DNA from: Chara braunii | Lineage: Eukaryota; Streptophyta; Charophyceae; Charales; Characeae | NCBI GenBank assembly: GCA_003427395.1 | Contig: BFEA01000246.1 | Coordinates: forward strand, 1,966,880-1,992,015 | Direction: 5' to 3' | Length of the DNA: 25,136 bases | Shown: piece by piece, positions 17,816-25,136 of the stretch | How the letters are laid out: each line of letters begins with the position of its first letter | Position numbering within the stretch: position 1 is the first letter of the stretch | Translations under genes and position numbers: made by a program | Notes under the pieces: model-generated | The model's input: the letters and a program-made list of their open reading frames with translations, nothing else | What the model was told of the DNA's origin: nothing | Database searches by the model: none

Positions 17816-18608
17816 TTGTGAACACCTGTTGCGGCACTACATCAGGCCCAATCAGGTGGACTGGGATAAGAAACTTGCTCTCGTCGCCAGTGTGTACAAT
17901 AACGATGTGCACAATGCCACTTGGGTGAGCCCTAATAGTTTGCTACTGACTTTTAAGCCTAGAATACCCCTTGACTTTCTCTTACTTGAGAACCAGCCGA
18001 CTGTTGCACCTGGTACACTAGAGTTTGCCTATCGATATGAGCAATTGATGCAGCAAGCTGTAGAAAACATGCACAGGGCAGAGGCAACAATGATAGATTC
18101 TGAGAATAAGCACCGCCGCCCATCTACATTCCAGGTAGGGGACAAAGTCTGGGTTAAGTCCTCAGAACTGGGTCAGGAGCACAGGATCTCCTGCAAGCTC
18201 ATGTCATAGTACTTTGGACCCTAGGAGGTTCTAGATATCGTTGGGGATGATCCAGATGGGCCTTCATATGTAGTTCAGATCCCTGATCACCGTCGCACTT
18301 ACCCAGTCTTCCACGCCTCGAAGCTCGTACTTTTAAGCGAAACTAACCAATTCATTTCTCGTCGCTCCATGCTGCCCCCAACCATGGATGGAGAGGTCGA
18401 CATCGACGACATTGTGGATCACAGAGAAATGTCGGTTCCAAGACCGATAGGAAGGGGACGTCCTCTGAAGCCGAAGCTACAGTACCGAGTTCGGTCCAGA
18501 CATCACACTGATCCAAAGGAGGATAGATGGTTCACACGGGAGGAACTGATGCAGATCGCACCGCAGGTTGAGAAGTTGCTCCAAAAAGGAAAGCGCCAAA
18601 TTGAATGA
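17816..18608 (+). pseudogene. pol (INT): Ty3/gypsy integrase C-terminus with chromodomain-like tail
   Basis: This fragment continues the integrase that breaks at 7793. EHLLRHYIRPNQVDWDKKL is the helix after the catalytic Glu, with spacing that fits if HL is counted once. Then come LALVASVYNNDVHNAT, RRPSTFQVGDKVWV (the GPY/F-preceding module), and YFGP-stop-EVLDIVGDD, with in-frame TAGs at 18207-18209 and where Trp is expected. TYPVFHASKLVLLSE follows. The end reads DIDDIVDHREM, then LQYRVRSRHHTDPKEDRWFT and EELMQIAPQVEKLL, arranged like a chromodomain, which in chromoviruses steers integration to modified histones. One frame is kept to TGA 18606-18608. Confidence 0.87.
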
Positions 18609-19560
18609 ACTTCTTTGAGGACTAGCGAAGTATGGAGGAGGGAATGCGTGGCACAAGGCCTCAATAAGCCCCACTGGCCCTATTATCAGCAAGGTCGGCC
18701 GCCCTAAGTGAAGGCAAGCCCGACCGAGGCCTATTTTGGACTACTGCGCAACTGGGGAAAATTTAGGCAGTTGCGCAGTGCCAGTTGGTTGGAAGCGCCC
18801 AGGCCCAGGCTGCCTTTCATCGTATGTAGCTGAGGCAGGCCCTGGGCCGGATACACAACATTGACCAAACAAAGGCTGAGGGCAGTTGGACGTTGGTAAC
18901 CACCATAGGCCCTGGGCCTGTTTCCTTTGGACTGAGGCTCTGCCTCGTGGGTCCTACTGGAAGCTTCTGCGTCGGGGCCCCAATACCACATTACCTCACG
19001 CAGCGGCAGGTCACTTCGATATAGGGAAGGGCCTGCCCACGCATTGAACATTCGGGCACTAGCTGCATGTTGCGCTAACGTTGGGCAGCGCTCACTTGCT
19101 CACGGGCAAGCCGGAAAGAGCAGGCAGCCATAGCCGAGTTGCGCTGCCGTATGTTGGATGAGGCACGTGGTGGTCATTGGGTGCATGTGGCATCTGTGAG
19201 TGGGGGAACGAGGTTGTGAGTGATACAAGAGACATACATGGTGCTTGAAGCGTACGACATTGACCGAGATCTTCTCGTACTTCGGGGAGCTGTTGACGTC
19301 ACCAACGACATTGTAGATAGGCTAGATAGGATCTGCCATTTGTAGTCTGGGCGCCAAGTGTCAGATAGGATATCGACATTGGTTCTTCGTTGATGATGAT
19401 GAAACTATTCCAGCATTGTCAATTATCAGTTTTTGCTGTACTCTTATTTGGTGAAACTCGTGATGCAATTCTGCTATTGGTTCGAGGTCGTGACTATCTG
19501 GTCTCATGTGTATGATGTTGTTTGATTTATGAAGTTCGCTATCACTCATTTTCCTTGCAC
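18609..19560. other. Gypsy 3' flank, no LTR recognised
   Basis: GGAGGAGGGA near 18635 could be a polypurine tract, followed by TGCGTGGCAC. No similarity to the region before 2700 was seen, so the 3' LTR is absent, too diverged, or the 5' assignment is wrong. GCCC(T/A)GGGCC words near 18800-18920 form imperfect inverted repeats. No credible gene is seen. Confidence 0.4.
18743..18779. repeat. 12-bp perfect hairpin
   Basis: ACTGCGCAACTG (18743-18754) and CAGTTGCGCAGT (18768-18779) are exact reverse complements around a 13-nt A/T/G loop. It lies about 135 bp after the integrase stop. It may be RNA structure in the element's 3' end. Confidence 0.85.
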
Positions 19561-20190
19561 GTCATAATTGAGGGCTTATCTGTCGGGTTGCTCCATCTAT
19601 TGGTGGGGTGCGGCACCTGATGGAAATCAGGCCCGGCGTCCCATTGATAAAGTATGTAACACTGAGATTGTTGTTTGGTGTTTCCTAGGGCTGTGGTCAT
19701 TTTGTCTCATCCTGGGACTCGTTTGTCCCATGGAGCTGCTAGTGTCACCCTTCCCTTTTTGGAGCCCCCTTATCAATTAACCAAGCCTTGTTTGAGCAGC
19801 CCCCCTGTTTGATTATTGCTATGTTTGTCCTCTTAAGCCCTTAACACCCTATACCCTCTTAAAACCAGAACATAACACGTTTGTAGCCCCATCCATCATG
19901 CTCATCAACTTTTATGTGTTCTCCTTCCCCAATGGAGTTCTATCGGACTCCTTCATTACCAACTTTCAAACCTTAAACCCATAGGGTTTGCTGATCATGA
20001 CCGTTGTCCTCGGGCTGATGTATGTCTGTCATTCGGGTCTGGGTTCGTTACAGCTAAACCCATGCCGGTCCTTCGTGCAGTGGTCGTTGTCTTTATTTTT
20101 CCAGCCACCAGTCCACCAAAGTTGTCCCTGCACCATGACCTTGCACAGTCTGAGGCGTCCATCCCATTGTTCCTATTGAACTCAGCAGGC
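19561..20190. other. Unassigned interval
   Basis: No convincing coding region, RNA gene or repeat was recognised. Short frames here lack family motifs. Confidence 0.4.
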
Positions 20191-20195
20191 AGCTA

Positions 20196-20300
20196 GAGAG
20201 GGGAGGGGGGGGGGAAGGTAGGGGAAGGGAAGGGAAGGCGGGCGGGGAAGGGAAGAGGGGGGACGGGAAGGCGGCCTCTGACATGTTATGGTTGAGGAGA
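20196..20300. repeat. G-rich polypurine tract
   Basis: Nearly pure purine with many GGGG runs (for example near 20203-20214 and 20258-20264) and GGGAAGG repeats. It could form G-quadruplex or triplex DNA. It sits downstream (minus-strand sense) of the LINE remnant. Confidence 0.7.
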
Positions 20301-20363
20301 CGAAAGGAGGACAAAGTTGGGTTGGAGGTAGGGGACTTGGAATTCGGAGAAGGGTCTCCTTTG

Positions 20364-20890
20364 TCATCTGGGTTCCGTGTTCCTCCAAGGTTTCCACGTG
20401 ATATTGAGGGCGGTATCTAGTCCAGGGAATATTTTGTTAGGATCCTGCCAGGTCAGCATGTAGGATTCTCGGACTGCTTGCATGGCGGTGGAGTCTTTCT
20501 CCTCGAGAAGGTCATTTTTCATCGACTTCCATGCTTCACGGGTCGTGGTCCTGGTCTGTTCTTCTATAGCTTGTTGTGCCTGTTGCAGGCTGAGCTTGTG
20601 CTCCTTCCTTTCAAATGAGCATCTGGCTCTCCAGGCCAGCCTACGGGTGAATAGATTGGTTGTGAATGGGGACCAATGTGCCTGCAGGTGGCAGTTGTCT
20701 CCCAGAAGCAGAAGACGAACGTCCAAGGGGATATGACAACCCGTGAGTGAATGGAAGCTAATGTCCCACCACTGGTATAGTCGGGTGACCATTCGACATG
20801 CCAACAGGCAATGCTCGAGGGTCGCACGGGTCGACATCTGAGTCCTTAAGCAGTATGCACAAATGAGAGACAATTTCTAAGGCTTGGTGC
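20364..20890 (-). pseudogene. LINE-type ORF2 C-terminal remnant with zf-RVT-like motif
   Basis: A minus-strand frame of about 170 codons. It begins LICAYCLRTQMSTRATLEHC, continuing LLACR, with C-x2-C-x12-H-x4-C. This is the pattern of the zinc-binding segment found after the reverse transcriptase in many plant LINEs. Then come a Trp pair (QWWDISF), VRLLLLGDN and RRLAWRARCSFERKE, as in the tail of such proteins. The RT itself is not seen upstream on the minus strand (20890-21250), so this is a 5'-truncated or eroded copy. The family call rests on the zinc pattern and arrangement only. Confidence 0.5.
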
Positions 20891-21217
20891 TAGTGGCAGG
20901 GGGTTATCGTGGCTGTGATGGTGGGAGAGGATGCACTCTGGGGTGAAGGGGCTAGCCTGCAAGGTTGAAATAGGGTATAGCAGCGGTGAAGATGGTGCAG
21001 TAAGACTTGCCGGAGTAAGGCTGAGAAGGTTTGTTTTTGTGGGATACCTGCAACTAGTGCCTCGCGGATGGATGATCGGAGCTACAGCTACGGCGCTGAC
21101 TGGTGGCTTGACTGGTATCTGTCGTAGTCCTGAGTCTCGGAGGTTTGCCAAATAGACAAGGCCAGAACAACGCTGGTCGCCGTGGTCGGTACTGGGGTTT
21201 GGTCGTGTTGTCGGGAT

Positions 21218-21239
21218 AAATACCCTGACAAGGGTATTT
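21218..21239. repeat. 9-bp hairpin
   Basis: AAATACCCT (21218-21226) pairs exactly with AGGGTATTT (21231-21239) around a GACA loop. It lies in otherwise unassigned DNA. Confidence 0.85.
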
Positions 21240-21439
21240 GCCAGGGTTTTTCAACATCGGACGTCGTCAGACTTTTTCGTTGAGTTGAAAGACTTGATGA
21301 GACCGACGTTTGCCAAAAGTTTATTCATACTTGACCTATGACTGCCAGACTAAGAGTTTTCGGACGTTAGTCCGAACGCGTGTAGCGTCCGGGGGTAACG
21401 GATGTGAATGGTAATGCTTCGTTTTTTTTGTCGAAGCCG

Positions 21440-21700
21440 CAGGAATGTGCGGACATGGGAACGGTAAAACTAAACCTATTCTACCGAAAATAAAGTCGCG
21501 CGATTCAGGGCCTAAGAAGACTAAGAAGAGGGGTGCGCCAGGTATAGGGCCACTGTCGGAGGGCGCGGTGTCTCGGCCCTCCGCGGCTTACCAGACTCCC
21601 TGCTCATGAACCTCCGCGGTCTGTCAATTTACCATACATGTTTGATGGGTTGACCCGCTATGTGGAAGTAACCGGTCCAACCAGAGAGGACTGATTATAC
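21440..21700 (+). pseudogene. Coding-like remnant of unknown family
   Basis: One frame (CGHGNGKTKPILPKIKSRDS, then GPKKTKKRGAPG) is basic and runs to a TGA near 21608. A second (PPRSVNLPYMFDGLTRYVEV, then TGPTRED) follows at about 21610-21690 and also ends in a stop. The composition resembles a retroelement gag-like protein more than random translation, but no motif identifies it. The 7-bp stem CGGAGGG/CCCTCCG lies at 21557-21583. Confidence 0.2.
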
Positions 21701-21898
21701 TTTTGGTTAGGATGATCATCCTCGACTGTCCAAGATTTAATCCCGTCTTTTTATTTTATTACTGTTTATCATTGTTATTCAAACTTGGCTATAAATCAAG
21801 GTATGGTTGTCAGAGGGTTCGACGTCCCCAGCCACTCGGACAGGGATTAATGAAACGTGCCGCAAAATTTTTTGTGAAGGGTTCACGCAGTTTTGAAC

Positions 21899-21923
21899 GG
21901 AAAATAATAATAATAAATAAATA
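21899..21923. repeat. AAT/AAAT low-complexity run
   Basis: A run of AATAATAATAAATAAATAAA-type units. From here to 23165 no convincing gene, RNA or repeat was recognised; the short frames present lack motifs. Confidence 0.7.
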
Positions 21924-23167
21924 AGTCATTCAATAAAAACGGCCCTGAGCTGTAAGCCTATACATACTGGCCAGGTCTGGATCCCGAACCAGGCAGCAAT
22001 CCATAAGACCCACATCAATGTGACCTGGTCTGTAGTGAGACTTACGGTCTCGAAATTGCGTCCGCAGTGATACTATTGGGCTTGAAACGGCGCCAGGGAC
22101 GGGACCGTTGGGTCTGGTCCACTCACGCAACGCCTCTCCTATGAAAAGGGGCATGCGCGTCGCTGTATGCAGCGAGGCCAGCGGTTGACGCAGGGTACTG
22201 CCATTAGGCCGTTACAAGACGGGCTAGGGTTTGACCTTCACTCTCAGTTCACGACACGCACGCGGTGCAGATAGAGAGGATGAGTTGTCGGACGCTTCAC
22301 CCGTAGGAGTGTCACCTGGCAATGCAAGGGACAAGGGTTTTGACCAGAGTTTAGCGACACGCCCGAGAAGAAAAAGTTGAGCACGAGGGTTCAGTGTGTG
22401 CCAAGAGTTCAAGGGGGGAGAGTGTGGAGAAGAGTTGAGCATGGCTCAACAAGGTTGCAGTCGACCCACGACACTGTAAGCCATTGTGGAGAGTCGTCTG
22501 GTCACCCAATCAGATCGCAACCATGAGTCTGCAGTTATCAAGTTGTGTCCAATCAGATCATAAGTCTTCAGCAAATAGTGTCACTCCTCATCTTGAATAG
22601 GGCGTGCGAGACAGCTAGGTGGCCTCTAGCCTAGGGATACATCCATTGATTACAGGTTTTACCGAACATACCTCAAGTAAGCGGGTGTGCGAGTTCAAGC
22701 ATGACCTATCGGAGAAAAACGATTGTCCTTGAGCTGGTGAAGATGAAGTTGAAACACTTTTGTTCATTATCAGACAATTTACGGTGGAGTGGATAACTTG
22801 ATCTATGAGCTCTCATCTCCTCAGTAGCGGCTTCCCTTTTATTTAATTAGACGCGACAGGTTGAGTATATCCAATTACAGGGTTCCTGAAGTGATAGAGA
22901 GAGGAAGACAAATAATATGTCAGTGTATCTTGCCATCCTCAGGGCGAAGATTCATTCTCCTCTCTCATTGGGTGAATAGTCGAGCGAGACACAGTGCACA
23001 GAGGGCAAAGGATATGGCATTATATCTTTCTATGTTCTGGATGAAGGTGTGAACATAAAAACATTGTGGGACAAAGTACGAAGGGGCAAAGATACTTGAA
23101 TGCTATGGGAGTGTACATCTCACGCAGTAAGTCTCCTCAACCTTGCCCAGTGCCTCCACGTCCCCGC

Positions 23168-23169
<2 letters not shown>

Positions 23170-23226
<57 letters not shown>

Positions 23227-23227
23227 G
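23170..23227. repeat. (GA)n-(CAGA)n compound microsatellite
   Basis: GA units at 23170-23206 run into CAGA units to about 23226, then more GA-rich sequence to about 23250. Confidence 0.93.
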
Positions 23228-23715
23228 AGAGAGACAAAGAGAGAGAGAGGGCACGCATACAACCATTACATGGTAAGCCTGGAGTTTCAGTCAAGACAGA
23301 CACCGCTGCTAATAACAGGTCGGTTGTTGATTCGTCGGTCTGCGACTTAACTCCCATTCATCCTCAATACTCAACCTAAAAAGTTTTAGCCTTGATGGTT
23401 TTTGTTGTTTTATTAAGGTTTTCACCCGGACTTTTATTGAATGACCATTTAACAAATGTACTGAGTACTTATTTATGGTTGGTTGGACAAAGGTTGGGGC
23501 TTGCATGGCTAAAGCGAGGGGTACGAGTATAGAGGTTGGTTGGAGTTGACTCCGTGTAGTGCATGGATTCTTGTTTAACTCTTTGATGTAATTGCAGGTA
23601 TGTTCTGTGGTTCGGATTTTGGATTTGACTGTCTGCGATCACACATATACATATGGCCGTAAGTAGTCCCACTGTGATTGTGAGAAGTGATCGTCACATA
23701 CTTATCTCCTTTTTT

Positions 23716-23718
<3 letters not shown>

Positions 23719-23746
<28 letters not shown>
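23719..23746. repeat. (AT)n short tract
   Basis: About 24 bp of alternating AT flanked by TAC on both sides, 90 bp upstream of the large AT tract. Confidence 0.9.
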
Positions 23747-23832
23747 ATACCGACGAAACAGTTTGTCACAGCCCCTCGTTTGTTGTCCTCTTCTCCCTCT
23801 CTGCCTACGGTTTACCGGACAGTTCTATTTGA

Positions 23833-24003
<171 letters not shown>

Positions 24004-24021
24004 TATTTGTGTTGGGTATTT

Positions 24022-24388
24022 GCGTGGGCTTCGGGACCCACGCTTAAGGACTTAATTGAGGGGTTGGGACTGAGAAAGGGAGGAAAACCCCTCTACCCTC
24101 TTGTATGTTTCTTATAAAATTCTTAGTCTGACGTTGGTCCTGGGCCTGGATTCAAGATCCTTGTCCAGGATATTCCAGGCCCTAGACTCTGCAGGGAAGG
24201 AATTTTTCCCCGCGCAGAGCCTATTTGCTCTGCCTGCCGAGACACTCAGCTAAAGAGTTGGAGGTCTCCCGGCAGCCGCACGGTTATTCCTTCAGCCGTG
24301 CAATGTCATTAAGGACCAAGCCTTCACGATGCCTCAAGTCTGACACTTGAGTGTCATAAGCGGTACTCGGATCCACGAAGGACCGCTT
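24022..24388. other. Run of at least eight consecutive hairpins
   Basis: Stems: 24022-24028/24037-24043 (GCGTGGG), 24058-24065/24086-24093 (GAGGGGTT), 24142-24150/24174-24182 (GGGCCTGGA), 24187-24192/24214-24219 (CTCTGC, with inner GGGAA/TTCCC), 24234-24243/24264-24275 (CTGCCGAGAC, with a 2-nt bulge), 24278-24283/24296-24301 (GCACGG), 24333-24339/24345-24351 (CTCAAGT) and 24358-24364/24382-24388 (AAGCGGT). Such density suggests a structured RNA or a transposon untranslated region. I recognise no known RNA family: no group I, rRNA, RNase P or tRNA core motifs were seen. Confidence 0.55.
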
Positions 24389-25006
24389 GATTATGAGCAC
24401 TACATCGTACGCCATCATTGCGACTGCCTGCGAATGATTGCATTGCTAGTCGATATGAGCAGGCTCTGCGTCCGCGCGGTTTTATACTAAGTCTCGCGCG
24501 TGATGCCTATCACTTCTCCGCTTTGGAAAGTTATGGGATAGTTAACGAGGGGCTAGGAGCGTTGTCGCGTCTTGTTTATTTTGTGTCGTCTCGTATGTGT
24601 GTGTGTACTTTTATTTTTATGTTTGTTACAGTGGTGTGCGTGTGGCATGTGGGATGCGTCCTAGGCGACCGACAACGAGTCGCTCTTCGGACCTCAGCCC
24701 CCCAAGATGTCGGTTCGCGCGCGGGTTCGATAGAGGCGTAATACCGCGCGTACCCCCTATGCCGTAGGGAACGAGAAACGCCCTTGGCTGGTCCACCTCT
24801 GCGATTGCAACTGATCAGCTTTCGTACTGTGGACTGGTAGCTCGGCGGGGATACACCCACCAAAGGAAGGTGACAACTCCCGTAAGGTGGAGGTAAGTCG
24901 TGCCTCACGAAGGCCCTATCCTGTCGTAGGGGCTCGCGAGAGGTATGGTTGGCGCACTCGGCCAGAGCGGCTTGCGGAAGCTCCATACGCATTGGCAACG
25001 AGGAAC
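24389..25006. other. Unassigned GC-rich interval with further short stems
   Basis: More small stems occur (CCCTA/TAGGG near 24758-24772, GTCCAC/GTGGAC near 24800-24835, and CCCTA/TAGGG near 24921-24940). A 181-codon minus-strand frame spans 24576-25121, but its Arg/Pro-rich product has no recognisable domain and it crosses the inverted repeat, so it is not called as a gene. Confidence 0.4.
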
Positions 25007-25105
25007 AAAACCAACTCCTGCGTGGCGCTGTCGGGCGCATTCGATCCGGCACCGCACGGGGGCAGCGCGGGACCCTCCCGGCCGCGTCACGCAGGAGTTG
25101 GTTTT
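25007..25105. repeat. 18-bp perfect inverted repeat around a GC-rich 63-nt interior
   Basis: AAAACCAACTCCTGCGTG (25007-25024) is the exact reverse complement of 25088-25105. Inside, GCGCTG (25025-25030) pairs with a CAGCGC further on, and GGGACCCTCCC can fold. It may be a miniature fold-back element or the structured end of a transcript. The window ends 31 bases later. Confidence 0.85.
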
Positions 25106-25136
25106 CAATCCTTCGTCGCAAAAATACATGGAGCTT

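Noticed and set aside
18609-19100. 3' LTR of the gypsy element
   Set aside because: No sequence similar to the region before 2700 (AATAAA context or GATTTTGCA end) could be found, so no LTR pair is claimed.
19361-19549. Minus-strand 62-codon frame with plausible composition
   Set aside because: No motif or family resemblance, and the context does not support a gene.
24835-24860. TGGTAGCTCGG and later TTCGATCC resembling tRNA D-arm and T-arm
   Set aside because: No acceptor stem, anticodon arm or correct spacing; the two pieces are about 200 bp apart.
24576-25121. 181-codon minus-strand open frame
   Set aside because: The product is Arg/Pro-rich with no domain, crosses the 18-bp inverted repeat and lies in GC-rich, hairpin-rich DNA where long antisense frames arise by chance.

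Overview
The window is eukaryotic nuclear DNA made almost entirely of nested, decayed transposable elements and simple repeats. No intact host gene, rRNA or tRNA was recognised. The mix suggests a large, repeat-rich green-lineage genome, plausibly a streptophyte alga such as Chara: a Ty3/gypsy element with a chromodomain-like tail, a Penelope-like element (PLE) with an N-terminal GIY-YIG nuclease, LINE remnants, and long (CT)n, (GA)n and (AT)n tracts. That identification is inference only.

Layout. 1-2640 holds low-complexity DNA, a near-perfect 33-bp inverted repeat (234-310), a diverged family of direct repeats (about 890-2050) and a GACCA-type minisatellite (2140-2330). A Ty3/gypsy element follows: putative LTR end near 2700, gag (2790-4135), protease (4141-4830), RT (4870-6670), RNase H (6650-6990) and integrase (6975-7793). 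Its integrase C-terminus and chromodomain-like tail are displaced 10 kb downstream to 17816-18608. Frameshifts and stops interrupt it throughout. Its RT is split by a roughly 780-bp antisense poly(A) retroposon (5374-6153). Right after that lies a perfect 23-bp palindrome that looks like a templated copying error next to the YLDD motif.

The integrase is split by a roughly 10-kb insertion (about 7794-17815). Its outer part is a satellite-like array of 88-bp subunits and 290-bp poly(A)-tailed, partly palindromic units. Inside the array sits a PLE (9152-16261), flanked by the 8-bp direct repeat CCCCCTAA. The PLE carries two 274-bp direct repeats (pseudo-LTRs), each opening with a hammerhead-ribozyme-like motif. 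Between them are a zinc-knuckle/coiled-coil ORF1 and a GIY-YIG endonuclease followed by a PLE reverse transcriptase. The order of events reads gypsy, then array, then PLE.

18609-25136 has no recognised intact gene. It holds a minus-strand LINE C-terminal remnant (20364-20890), coding-like debris, microsatellites including an (AT)82 tract (23835-23998), a run of at least eight short hairpins (24022-24388), and an 18-bp inverted repeat enclosing a GC-rich interior (25007-25105).

The most interesting system is the PLE. The N-terminal nuclease order matches the Chlamys/Naiad clade, which as I recall was described as lacking canonical hammerheads. This copy nevertheless has paired hammerhead-like cores in its pseudo-LTRs. 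Their stem III is the self-complementary octamer ACGATCGT, which suggests a dimeric ribozyme.
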